Shown here piece by piece: positions 53,871 to 63,967 of a stretch of DNA of 64,000 nucleotides. A program made the translations under genes and the position numbers. Positions within the stretch are counted from its first letter, which is position 1. Each line of letters starts with the position of its first letter. Origin of the DNA: Ostrinia nubilalis. Its lineage: Eukaryota > Arthropoda > Insecta > Lepidoptera > Crambidae. The stretch covers positions 13,472,001 to 13,536,000 of the forward strand of contig NC_087108.1 of the NCBI RefSeq assembly GCF_963855985.1, written 5' to 3'. Below the pieces are notes generated by a model that was not told the DNA's origin, did no database searches, and was given only the letters and a program-made list of their open reading frames with translations.

Positions 53871-55165
53871 ACATCAAAATCAAAATCAAAAATATTTATT
53901 CAGTTTAGACCACAAGTGGCACTTATGAACGTCAATAGAAAATAATAAAAAAAGAAAAAGGTAGCCCTTATGGGGCACTTTACATGTCTCCTTATCTTTT
54001 GGGCCCTACCAGCGCTTCGAGACAAACATATGGCAAGTGCTGAGAAGAAACGCCGGAACAAACTCAGTCACCACTTATTGCCAGGAATTATCTAACGGTA
54101 AGAATAGTCAAATTTAAGTACATCAAATATGTGCAGACTGAACTGACCACGCATCCTTGTCATCAATATAGTCTCGAACCTTATAGTACCCTTTGGACAT
54201 AAGGGTATTTTTTATATGTATCTTAAATTTGTTTATTGGCAATTCGACAAGGTTGTGTGGTATTTTGTTAAATATGGTAATACATTTCCCCAAGAATGAA
54301 TTACCTATCTTATGCAACCTAAATGATGGAACAGCAAGTTTATTCTTATGTCTCGTGTTAAATGAGTGGACGTCACTTTTCTTAGTAAATAAATGTATAT
54401 GTTTACGGACATACATAATGTTATCAAATATGTATTGCGAAGCCACAGTCAATATATTGATTTCTTTAAAAACTTCTCTAAGCGAGTCACGTGGTTTAAG
54501 ACCGTATATTGCCCGAACAGCTCTTTTCTGTAAAATGAAAATTGATTCTATGTCTGCTGCTGAGCCCCACAGTAAAAGACCATAAGACATAATACTATGA
54601 AAATAACTAAAATATACAAGCCTTGCTGTTTCAACATCAGTCAAGTTTCTGATCTTTCTCACCGCAAAGGCAGCTGAACTAAGTCTTCCCGCCAAGGCAG
54701 CAATATGGGGGCCCCATTGTAATTTACAGTCTAGGGTAATACCTAGAAAGACAGTAGAGTTTATCAGTTCAATGCGTTCATTATTTACTGTAATATTAGT
54801 ATTAACTTGTTTGACATTAGGCATAGTGAATTTTAAACATTTGGTTTTTTTTTGCGTTTAATAGCAAATTATTAGTTGTAAACCAGTCTAATACTTTGGA
54901 AAGAGCATTATTCACGTCGTCAAATATTTCCTGACGCCTGTCAGTTTTAAAAATTAAAGAAGTGTCATCAGCAAATAATACTATCTCACAAAGGTCCTTT
55001 GAATAAAAAGGTAGATCATTTATATAAATCAGAAAGAGCAATGGTCCCAGTATTGAGCCTTGGGGCACTCCCATTTTTAGGGGGGCGCCCGAAGAGTTAG
55101 TTCCGTGAATATTTACTTTTTGTAATCTGTCTGAGAGGTAAGAGTGTAATAGGCTTAAGGCCATC
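53871..55165 (-). mobile_element. LINE-B, 5'-truncated jockey/CR1-type retrotransposon
   Basis: A 1.3-kb minus-strand element: partial RT frame, 3' UTR ending in the 'ttagaccacaagtggcactt' and 'aaggtagcccttatggggca' blocks, and a (TGATTT)n tail at 53871-53900. The 3' UTR shares 'agtgctgagaagaa' and 'aactcagtca' with LINE-A, so A and B are sister subfamilies whose 3' ends have diverged. The element begins at about 55165 inside the RT, with unrelated DNA beyond. Confidence 0.82.
54123..55164 (-). pseudogene. LINE-B reverse transcriptase fragment with one frameshift
   Basis: The upstream frame (55164-54817) carries LLHSYLSDRLQKVNIHGTNS, GVPQGSILGPLLFLIYINDL and LFADDTSLIF (the catalytic YADD-type box). 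The downstream frame (54824-54123) continues PNVKQVNTNITVNN, LQWGPHIAALAGRLSSAAF, SYGLLLWGSAADIESIFILQ and the C-terminal region. The switch lies at a T9 run (54845-54853) where LINE-A has a mixed T/G run, so one base was probably gained there. Apart from this and the 5' truncation the reading is intact. Confidence 0.83.
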
Positions 55166-55566
55166 CCTATTGATATAAGGGCATGTTGCGAACTTATTGG
55201 CTACTTTGGGTGACACAATTTGATGCTGACTGTACGAGTACCTACTAGCGGCGCTCGCTACGTACGTGGAATCGTGTTCGAGGCAAATCACTGTTATAGC
55301 AATACTTTCACGTTTACGGCTTTGACGTTGTATGGAGATCAAGATGGATCTTAGGATCTAAATCAATCATCGAAGTAAAATCTATTAAAAGCTATTTAGG
55401 AGCTGACGCCAAGCTAATAAAATTGTATTTAAAAATAGGAATTTTGTTCTTCTTTGTAGAGAAATTTTCCACATCTAATGACGTACCTATTAACTGTCAA
55501 CTCATAAATCGATAAGCAAATCTCGGCAATTTTACAGGAAATCATAATTTATTGATACATCTCTTA
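55166..55566. other. No feature recognised
   Basis: Contains a CG-richer patch (ctagcggcgctcgctacgta) near 55240 but no frame or repeat boundaries. Confidence 0.35.
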
Positions 55567-55678
55567 GGCTGAGTTTCACCACCTAACTTTGACCGTAACT
55601 TTGACGATAACCGGTGCTTTTTGTATGGAGTTTGACAGATTTTTGACGTTTGTCAAAGTTAAAGTAAGATGCTGCAGC
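55567..55678. mobile_element. GGCTGRGTTGCACC MITE, copy 3 (right end decayed)
   Basis: Left TTA|GGCTGAGTTTCACCACC and the core 'gataaccggtgctttttgta' are present. The right arm ends 'gtaagatgctgcagccagcc', having lost the usual terminal sequence. Confidence 0.68.
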
Positions 55679-56014
55679 CAGCCGACGGCAGAAGCTAAAC
55701 ACTGTATGTATGTATGGCAATAAAAGCGCTATTACAAATGTTTACAGTGCAGCGAGGTGTCAATCGCGTTTGCCACTCTATTAAAAAAGTATCGCGGATT
55801 TCCCAAATGGAGTCCGCTGGAAGCAAAAAGTCCGCGCCGTATTTTAGCTGTAACAGCTGACGTTTCATTACAATAAAAAAACACATCGGATTGAATTTCT
55901 AATAGAATGCCAGTCAACCCTCGCACAATGAAGCCGGCTCAGTGACGTCATGATATCGTGTAGCACAATGTTCCCGAATTTGAGACTTGGGTTTATTCTG
56001 TTGGGCTGTGTAGC
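55679..56014. other. No feature recognised
   Basis: Two overlapping minus frames (55695-55926) are open but unrecognised. Confidence 0.35.
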
Positions 56015-56320
56015 TGGGAAATATTTCCAAAATATTACTGCTCGATAAAGAGAATCTGACTAAAACCTGGTCCGTGAGCACGTAGAATTTTGTCCAATGA
56101 CACCAAGCTACCCATCCTTATCGCTCGCGCGTAATTATATTGCTGTCGCGACTGTGCGACGCGCGCCCTCAGTGAGTGTGCGAGCGCGACAGCAACATAA
56201 TTACGCGCGAGCGATAAGGATGGGTAGCTTGGTGTCATTGGACAAAATTCTACGTGCTCACGGACCAGGTTTTAGTCAGATTCTCTTTATCGAGCAGTAA
56301 TATTTTGGAAACATTTCCCA
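56015..56320. mobile_element. Large fold-back palindrome
   Basis: Left arm 56015-56150 and right arm 56185-56320 are almost exact inverted copies of about 135 bp, with only a few mismatches, around a 35-nt CG-rich centre (actgtgcgacgcgcgccctc). Arm text includes 'cacgtagaattttgtccaat' and 'ccaagctacccatccttatc'. Because of the symmetry, both strands encode the same 67-codon frame (56035-56238 minus and 56097-56300 plus), which is an artefact. Half copies lie at 5768 and 25380. A 17-bp piece (cgtgctcacggaccagg) repeats just outside the right end at 56321. Confidence 0.85.
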
Positions 56321-57181
56321 CGTGCTCACGGACCAGGCTTTACACATAACTCTACTATTACAAAATGCAAGCGTAAAAGATTCAATACTATTTTCTGTAT
56401 GCACAATGCACATGACATACTAATTATACTATTATAGATATCTAGCCATTTCTGTAGTATTAATCTCTGAAGAATAAATATACATTTGGGACTTGTCACA
56501 AACATTGTACTGGTAGAATTTATGAGACGCTGGTTTTAAAAGGCTTAGGCGTCGATGGGGCGTATAAAAGGAGCAGATAGGGTTAAAAACATCTAATTCT
56601 ATTAATATTTTAGTTACATGACGACAGCATATCAAGCCGAACAGTGTGGTATGTTAAGAACTTGTAATGTGAGCTATTTTACAACAAATATGTGTGGTCT
56701 GATACGCTGTTGACTGTACTTCATATCTACTTATTAATTGAAATAAACTAAGTATATTAGCCAAAGCTGTGTGTACCTGTTTTTGGCATGCATACACACT
56801 AAACTCCTATATGTAAGATTTTCATGTAATTACTTTGTATGTAATGTTGTTGGTATACCTCAATAAATAAATAAAATACATGCCAATTTATTATCAGAAT
56901 ATTATTCTTTCTTATAAATGAAATAAATAAGAATTTTATAGTAACTATCACCAGCATTTTCTCAAACCTTAGTGAGCTTTTTGTCAAAGTTTCAGTCAGG
57001 CTTTATCCCGCATCGAAAGTTTTTTATTTCGTAGCCTAAGGAAGTGTGTTGTTAGGGAAAAATATTTGAATACTGCCTATAAAGCAATTTAGTAACCAAG
57101 TATTTTATTTACTTTCGGACTAAATTGTTCTTATTTGGACTATACAAATGCCTAGAGCTTTCTTAAAGCTTACATCACTAA
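56321..57181. other. No gene; isolated TATA-like box near 56561
   Basis: 'ggggcgtataaaaggagcag' contains a perfect TATAAAAG, but no initiator or exon follows at the right distance. The rest is AT-rich. Confidence 0.25.
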
Positions 57182-57296
57182 GACTGAGTTGCACCACCTT
57201 ACTTTAACCGTAATTATAACCATAACCTATGTTTTTTTATTTAGAGTTTGACAGACTTTTGACGTCAAATTTAAAGTAAGATGGTGCAACCCATCC
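57182..57296. mobile_element. GGCTGRGTTGCACC MITE, copy 4, next to a splice acceptor
   Basis: GACTGAGTTGCACCACCTTA to 'agatggtgcaacccatcc', flanked by TAA on both sides (57179-81, 57297-99). Its right end lies about 20 bp from the acceptor AG of the exon at 57319, so any branch point of that intron must lie in the MITE or its target duplication (cctaaat). Confidence 0.78.
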
Positions 57297-57318
57297 TAAA
57301 TACCAGTTTCTATGACAG

Positions 57319-57461
57319 CCAACCCTACGCACAGCACCGGAAGTGACGCGCTGCACCATCCGTTTGACGGCTCCTTCCGCCGGAACCGCAGTAGCCTGCT
57401 AATGTACAGCACTCAGCTGAGAGCGTACTCCTTTAAGAACGAGTCGTGGACTAGGCAGTGA
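57319..57461 (+). CDS. Candidate 3'-terminal exon A, unidentified protein C-terminus
   Basis: After 'cagtttctatgacag' the sequence is open for 47 codons in one frame only: NPTHSTGSDALHHPFDGSF, RRNRSSLLMYSTQLRAYSF, KNESWTRQ, then TGA at 57459-57461. Third positions are G/C-rich, and composition changes sharply from the AT-rich flank. The other two frames have stops. The exon would begin with two bases (CC) completing a codon. Ser/Arg-rich, no membrane segment: it reads like the cytoplasmic tail of a larger protein, but I do not recognise it. A short self-standing ORF from ATG 57312 is the alternative. Confidence 0.45.
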
Positions 57462-57598
57462 CGTATAGGTTTCATTCATGATATTGCTATTGCTGGTATA
57501 AGTTTAGGTTGGTTTTCTTTGCCTTAGAATTTGAAAGAGATAAAATATAGATAACTTTTCGAAAATAAAGATATTTTCTTTATATTTAGGCCGAGTTG

Positions 57599-57706
57599 CA
57601 CCTTCTTACTATAAATTTAACAAACGTCAAAAATCTGTAAAACTTCAAACAAAAAACACCGGTTATTGTTATAGTTACGGTTAAAGTAAGTTGGTGCAAT
57701 TCAGCC
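57599..57706. mobile_element. GGCTGRGTTGCACC MITE, copy 5
   Basis: GGCCGAGTTGCACCTTCTTA to 'gttggtgcaattcagcc', flanked by TTA on both sides (57596-98, 57707-09). Opposite orientation to copy 4, the two bracketing exon candidate A. Confidence 0.78.
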
Positions 57707-58337
57707 TTATTGTTATTGTATTTTGTGTTAATAACTAAAATTATTTAATTAAAATAAAGTTCTACAAAACATTACCCAATCCTATTATAAATTACTTGAA
57801 TAGATTTCTCTAAAGCTTTTTAATAAGCAAGACAAATAATACACATTGTTTAAAGCAAAATTCAAAATAATTTTGTTATCAAACCTCTGTAATAAGATCA
57901 TTTGTAACGTGACTTTGTGAGATTCCCCTCAAACAATTTACTAAAAAGAGCTTTACAAAAAGTGAAGGTAAGCCAGAATTATTACATTCATTACTCTGAA
58001 ACAATTCAGAGATATATAACATTACGTCATTTGCTTCGCTCTGTGCGGCCATTAAATTCGGATTACTCTCTACATGTAGCTCAAATGAGCCAGCCAGACC
58101 ACTAAAAGTATGTAATGTATGTAAATCGATATAGGTACTAACTACGGGAAATTGACAACACTGTGGTCCGCAGCTGACTAGTTTATTTAGAAAAGAAACA
58201 CAGCGCGTCGATACTCGATACAATATAGATGCGTAGGTATAGCTATAGTATGAATACATCACACAGTATTTTAGATACTTTCAGTGTAGGTCCAGATACG
58301 TGGATTTACTGATCACGTGACTTACGGGACAAAATTA
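57707..58337. other. No gene called; 127-codon minus frame
   Basis: A minus frame 58262-57879 is open but lacks a recognisable domain, coding bias or splice context. Confidence 0.3.
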
Positions 58338-58466
58338 CAATCAAAATCAAAAATATTTTAATCAATTTAGACCACTGGTGGCACCTATGAACGTCAAATA
58401 TAGTAAATGAAAAAGGTAGCCCTTATGGGGCACTTTACATGTCTCCTTATCTTTTGGGCCCTACCG
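58338..58466 (-). mobile_element. LINE-B 3' end fragment
   Basis: 'aatcaaaatcaaaaatattt', 'agaccactggtggcaccta' and 'aaggtagcccttatggggca', ending 'cttatcttttgggccctacc'. It matches 53878-54010 and stops inside the 3' UTR. Confidence 0.74.
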
Positions 58467-59544
58467 ACAGATGCTTTAATTACCTACTTTAAAATACGTT
58501 AGTCAAAGCTCAAGGAAGAAAAAGAAGCCATATTGCATATCTTTCAGGCCTGCAACCTTTTGCAACTACATACATTAACCTTCATTCCAAAATTAACCTT
58601 ATTTACACGTTAGTCATTCTGTGGGCTGAATGTTTCTCAGTTTGTAACTCACTAACTTTTAGTAGCCAAAAATTTAATGTCTTTTATTATCTGCCTTTGT
58701 TATGCACCAAGTAAAGTTTATACATAAGCAGCTGAAAGCTATGCTGTAATTAGGCACCTATTGAAAAAATGGTTTCATAATTACTTGAACATAAAAATCA
58801 CTTTCGTGTACAATTTTAATTTGCAAGTGACCTGTTTGTTCTTATCAACCTATAGCACTGACATGAACGAAAACGATACGTACTTAACATCAACAGAGCA
58901 ATAACGGCCTCGTATGAGCTTTCGAACACAAATATGGCTCATGTTCTGTTTTGCAGAAACTTTAAACGTGTGCAGAGTAAGCTTTTGTTCAACGATTATT
59001 AAATTCTTTTCAAGTAAGCTCTATTGATGCTTTGAATATTTTTCTAATAAATAACCCGAAATTGATATAGAAAGTTTTGATTTATAAAAAAGAATAGACA
59101 ATGGGCTGAAAAAATACAATATTTCAGATGAATATAATAGGGTGTAACGTTATTAAAAAAACATTCAATTATTTATCAATAGCTTTGAACAATAATAATA
59201 GACAAATGTAATGTAATTTAACATACCACTTTAATTGAGGTTTAAAGTGTGTACGAGTCCCATTATAATGATATGCAAATATCACAAAATTAACTCGATT
59301 TTGAACATATTGAAGCTTGATGTATAATTATTATAATAACAGGTATAAATTATGTCTAATACCCGCACAAGTTCACGGAAGCTTCAAGTGAAATTAATTA
59401 GTTAAATCGTTGGGTTATTAATATCCACAGGTGGCGCCGGTTAAAGATTGTGTCATTTACGCAAATTACGTTTATGGTGCCACTCAGATTTCGGCAAGTT
59501 TATGGTGCCACGCAAGGCAGATAAGACGTTTTACGCACTTCTAA
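58467..59544. other. No feature recognised
   Basis: AT-rich and unassigned. Confidence 0.4.
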
Positions 59545-59736
59545 ACTATATAACTCAAAGGTGACTGACAGACTGATTGACTGACTGACTGACATAGTGA
59601 TCTATCAACGCACAGCCCAAACCACTGGGCTGAAATTTGGCATGCAGGTAGATCCTCTAAGAAAAGATTTTACGAAACTCCACCCCTAAGAGGGTAAATC
59701 GGGATCCACGCGTACGAAGTCGCGGGCGGCCCCTAG
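59545..59736 (+). mobile_element. Helitron-like element, 5' end unclear
   Basis: A (GACT)n run (59572-59592), 'gctgaaatttggcatgcagg' and 'gggatccacgcgtacgaagt' lead to 'cgcgggcggcccctag' before T. The 3' half follows 26270-26684; the start could not be fixed. Confidence 0.58.
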
Positions 59737-60023
59737 TAATACATAAATTTTTATTTAGCTTATTTTTAAAATCTACTGTTTAAACTCTAGTAACAGACAG
59801 TCTTCATAGGGATCCGGCGTGCCATTGAAGCACTGAAATTAATTTGTTTATAGAAAGTCAAGTTGGTACCTAGCTCTAAGCTACACTGTCCTAATCAAAC
59901 TGACATACCACTTCTAATTTACCTATACCACTGGAGGCAATAAATCTCATCTTGTAACTTGAGTATCATACTCTTATTTTAACCTCCTCACGAGGAAAGT
60001 TAAGTGTAACGCAAATAATCTAA
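59737..60023. other. Spacer, no feature recognised
   Basis: Unassigned sequence. Confidence 0.4.
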
Positions 60024-60147
60024 GGCTGCGTTGCACCACCTATGAGTAATTTTAACGGTAACTATGACGATAACCGGTACTTTTTGTATGGAATTTGACA
60101 GATTTTTGACTTTTGTCAAAGGTAAAGTAAGATGGTGCAACCTAACC
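60024..60147. mobile_element. GGCTGRGTTGCACC MITE, copy 6
   Basis: GGCTGCGTTGCACCACCTAT to 'agatggtgcaacctaacc', flanked by TAA on the left and TGA on the right, a duplication with one change. Confidence 0.74.
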
Positions 60148-60274
60148 TGAGCATCGTAATACAGAATTTAATAGCTAATCGCTCGATAGAAGCATCGAAG
60201 CTCGATGGAACATCTTTCGTTTCTGTGCTACCTTCTTCAATAATCATTGTTTTCTTAATACTGTTTGCTGACAG

Positions 60275-60355
60275 CGCTTTAAGCTACAAAACCAATCCCG
60301 CTGCAGCGTGTTACCTTACGCCTGAAACGCCCTGTCTGTTAGCACCCGAGGGCTG
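60275..60355 (+). CDS. Weak terminal-exon candidate
   Basis: A strong acceptor context ('tcattgttttcttaatactg' then 'tttgctgacag') precedes a patch of balanced composition. Entering after two upstream bases gives ALSYKTNPAAACYLTPETPC LLAPEG and TGA at 60353-60355; entering in the phase of exons A and B gives a stop at the third codon. It may be a third alternative end, a UTR exon or chance. Confidence 0.18.
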
Positions 60356-60994
60356 ATGATAAAGGCTTAGCTGCTGGACGGATTATCTGGCGGGTAACAA
60401 ACGAGACTGCCATTAACACTGAGGGATCCACCAAGTTGTGTTTCAGGGGCATTGTCATTTAGCCGTTAGAGTGATAGAAATGTTTTAGAAAAAGTACCCT
60501 TAATGGGTAGCCAGCCAGTAGCCAACAAAAACAAAGTGGAATATTTTATACATAAAATATGATTACCGAAGAGATAGGTAAGTTCGTGTAATATATCTTC
60601 TCTGATTATTTTTTTTGGTATTAATTTATTCACAAAGACAACTTAGTGCCAATAAGAATTTTTAATTAGTTCATAATAATTTTAATTTTCAGTACCTACG
60701 CAGTAAAATGAGTAACGCTATATTAATACACCTAAGCTTTACATAGTTAAATAAGAGTAAATTTACTTACCTTAAAGTATTTTCAAGTGAATGAGGTTTA
60801 TCTACCTAAAGATACATAATAAGGAAGACTACTGAAATTATTCAGTTTTGTTAAAGCAAACTAGGTACTTTCAATACAACCTAATTAGTATTTTAGTCAT
60901 TCTAAAGTTTCAAAAGAACATACAACACAAATACCCATCAAAAGCCAGACATTGTCGTAAGCCTCAAATATTATTTACCAAATTGTGTCCCTAG
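60356..60994. other. No feature recognised
   Basis: AT-rich, unassigned. Confidence 0.4.
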
Positions 60995-61194
60995 CCTCGT
61001 CACCGTACACTTATGACGTCATAACTGACCCGAAGAGTCCCATCTCGACCATTGCGTCCCTCGGGAGAGTCCGTTATGATCCGAGCCAAGTTTGTAGGCC
61101 TTTACCATCATTGCCTTCGTTAAGCGTTGAATGCCCCTTAAATGGACCTTTTCGAAGGGGATCTGAAATTGATAACTACTCTTTTCAAGAGTAA
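60995..61194 (+). CDS. Candidate 3'-terminal exon B, unidentified protein C-terminus
   Basis: After 'accaaattgtgtccctag' the frame is open for 66 codons: SSPYTYDVITDPKSPISTIA, SLGRVRYDPSQVCRPLPSLP, SLSVECPLNGPFRRGSEID, NYSFQE, then TAA at 61192-61194. It enters with the bases CC in the same phase as exon A, and the flanks are clearly more AT-rich. Both tails contain P-x-x-G-x-FRR and Y-S-F-(K/Q)-(N)E, which is suggestive only. Ser/Pro-rich and without hydrophobic segments, it fits an intracellular tail. The protein is not recognised. Confidence 0.48.
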
Positions 61195-61504
61195 AAGACA
61201 TTGGGTAGCTCAAAAATTATGAAATAATTCGTAGAAAATGTTATTTAATTATAAATGTTTGTTTTCCTAATAAAGTAAAATGAAAAAATAAAATAAATAC
61301 AAATATGAAACGACTAATACAAAATGGAATGCTAGTTCTGTGAAAAATGTTTTTAATGCATACATAACCTGAATTACTAACTCGATTCCTGAAAATATGA
61401 AATTAACGCTTTAATTAAAATGCATTGTGGTTAGGTTCCGCACTAAATGGGGTTTGAATTACAAATTAGCTGTTGTAATTATTAAACAAACCCATTCTAT
61501 TGAA
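61195..61504. other. No feature recognised
   Basis: Possible 3' UTR of exon B: 'cctaataaagtaaa' at about 61266 contains AATAAA about 75 bp after the stop. Confidence 0.35.
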
Positions 61505-61741
61505 TCCCAACTAATATTATAAATGCGAAAGTAACTCTGTCTGTCTGTCTGTCTGTCTGTTACGCTTTCCCGCTTAAACCTCGCAACCGATTTTGATGAA
61601 ATTTGGCATAGAGATAGTTTGAGTCCCGGGAAAGAACATAGGATAGTTTTTATCCCGGTTTTTGAAACAGGGACGCGCGCGATAAAGTTTTTCTGTGACA
61701 GACAAAATTCCACGCGGGCGAAGCCACGGGCGGAAAGCTAG
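61505..61741 (+). mobile_element. Helitron-like element, twin copy 1
   Basis: A|TCCCAACTAATATTATAAA to 'gccacgggcggaaagctag'|T. It contains (GTCT)n at 61538-61560, 'accgattttgatgaaatttg' and 'tttttatcccggtttttgaa'. Nearly identical to the copy 60 bp downstream. Confidence 0.72.
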
Positions 61742-61803
61742 TATTGAATAAAACAATAATAATCATATAGTTTTTTCATAAATGATCATCATCCCAACTA
61801 ATA

Positions 61804-61834
61804 TCCCAACTAATATTATAAATGCGAAAGTAAC

Positions 61835-61867
<33 letters not shown>

Positions 61868-62048
61868 TACGCTTTCCCGCTTAAACCTCGCAACCGATTT
61901 TGATGAAATTTGGCATAGAGATAGTTTGAGTCCCGGGAAAGAACATAGGATAGTTTTTATCCCGGTTTTTGAAACAGGGACGCGCGCGATAAAGTTTTTC
62001 TGTGACAGACAAAATTCCACGCGGGCGAAGCCGCGGGCGGAAAGCTAG
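61804..62048 (+). mobile_element. Helitron-like element, twin copy 2
   Basis: Same as 61505-61741 apart from two more GTCT units and 'gccgcggg' for 'gccacggg'. Its first 12 bases are doubled (TCCCAACTAATA occurs twice, 61792-61815). Frames on both copies (MEFCLSQKNFIARVPVSKTG on the minus strand) are identical shadows. Confidence 0.74.
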
Positions 62049-63373
62049 TTTCTCATAAAACGCATGAGCCTCTTACATGTTTGAATTGTACGTACCTACA
62101 CTACATACTCGTATTATGTATAAAATATTTCGTTTATACTCGTCGAGTGGTCTAATTATTACCCAAAATAAATATTCTATTTTAAAATTATTTTCAATCT
62201 TTTTCTAAACACTCTGTATTTGTTATCGTTATCTCTTCAACGCTGACTCATATTTTACTACATTCCGGTCGGAAGGCGCAATAAAACAAAGTGGAACATG
62301 TCAGTTACAGAGAAAGTGTGCAAACAAGTCGGGACAAGTTGTTACAGTTGCTTAGTGATGGGGTAGGTACTAGGTATACAGACAGATTTTTTACGTATTA
62401 CGATACGTCAAAATTCTGTCTCTACCGTTATGACGGTAGCTAGCTGTCGTGGACGCCCTCTGCCCGGTATAGGGAACATAGGTCCTTAAGTCAAGTAAGT
62501 TATAACTGCAGCTAATATTGACAAAATCCTCCTGTAAAATTCGATACTCGGTCTGTTTATCAAAATTCTGTATGTTCAGCTTTTTGGAAAAGTTTAATAA
62601 TTGAGTGGAGGGTTATTATCAAAATTGCGTAACAAGGTAGATATTTGTGTTAAGGCCGGGTAGCAGAGAAAATGGCGAAAATGAGGTTTTCATTTTTGAT
62701 TTTTGAGGTACTAAACAGTAAAATTAAAGGCTAAGATTTTTATTGGGCATAGTTGAGGATATTTTCTAGGGCTATTAACGGATGGAAACACGATTTGATG
62801 AAGTTGACTTGATAGAATAAATTCCCAAAGTTACCTCTATTCGTTTTCTATTTATGGTTTTATTTTTAAAATAAGTGATTTGAGATTCTAAATCTTTTAC
62901 TAAACTAAAGTTCAGAAATAACTTGAGGGCTTTTAACGGATGAAATTTTTATATTGCGTCTTATTTAGTTACTATGTTAAAAAATGTGGAAAAAATCGTC
63001 CATGACGGCTTGGACAATCTCAATCAGTCGCGCGGTGGCGCTTACGGAGGACGGACGCGTGTCAGTTTTTTGGCCGTGACAGTTCGCGATTTGTCAATAT
63101 TTTTGACAATGATGACTTTGATGAGTCACAGTATAATAATATCAGTGTTACTGGAGAAAGCTTAAATTTTTGATAATTAAAAATTATCAATTCTGTCTAC
63201 CTATTGAAATTTAAATCGTTCGCATCCTTTTAAACGAAGACTCTACTCATGATACATAGTACATTCCTCAAATATGAGACAAAACCAATGAGTTAAAATT
63301 ACATTTTAATAGTACCTACATACAATCGTCTTACACTCTTTAGAAGAGCACACTGACACAAATAAATAATAAA
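62049..63373. other. No gene recognised
   Basis: AT-rich with a CG-richer patch at 63000-63080 (ggcgcttacggaggacggac). A short direct repeat, 'agggctattaacggatg' / 'agggcttttaacggatg' (62769 and 62926), was noted. Confidence 0.38.
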
Positions 63374-63967
63374 AAATACTGTCTAAGGTCTGTAGCTAAA
63401 GGTCTAAGCTGTAAGATAGAAGAATCTTCTAGCCAAAAAGATGGCAGATGCAGCAGATGTCAACGGATTTAAAACTGGAGTTCATATGACTCCTTGTAGA
63501 CTTGAGTCTCTAGAGCGTCCCTTCCTCCACCATGCGTAAGAATTTTCACAAAAATACTGTCTAAGGTCTGTAGCTAAAGGTCTAAGCTGCAAGATAGAAG
63601 AATCTTCTAGCCAAAAAGATGGCAGATGCAGCAGATGTCAACGGATTTAAAACTGGAGTTCATGTGACTCCTTGTAGACTTGAGTGTCTAGAGCGTCCTT
63701 CCTCCACCATGCGTGAGAATTTTCACAAAAATACTGTCTAAGGTCTGTAGCTAAAGGTCTACGCTGCAAGATGGAAGAATCTTCTAACAAAAAAGATGGC
63801 AGATGCAGCAGATGTCAACGGATTTAAAACTGGAGTTGATGTGACTCCTTGTAGACTTGAGTGTCTAGAGCGTCCCTTCCTTCACCATGCGTAAGAATTT
63901 TCGCAAAAATACTGTCTAAGGTCTGTAAGGAGTTCATGTGTATCCTTGTAGTTTTGAGTTTCTAGAG
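63374..63967. repeat. 177-bp tandem repeat, three full units and a deleted fourth
   Basis: 'tactgtctaaggtctgtag' starts at 63378, 63555, 63732 and 63910, giving periods of 177, 177 and 178 bp. Each unit includes 'gatggcagatgcagcagatg', 'tcaacggatttaaaactgga' and 'tgactccttgtagacttgag'. The fourth unit lacks about 100 bp of its middle. Units differ by only a few bases. No long frame. Confidence 0.9.

Noticed and set aside
56035..56300. Two nearly identical 67-codon ORFs on opposite strands
   Set aside because: They are the same sequence read from the two arms of a palindrome; no independent evidence of coding.
57879..58262. 127-codon minus-strand ORF
   Set aside because: No domain, AT-rich codon positions and no exon signals; length is plausible by chance in 64 kb.
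61459..62020. Duplicated 84-85 codon minus-strand gene
   Set aside because: The frames lie within the twin Helitron-like repeats and are antisense readings of non-coding DNA.
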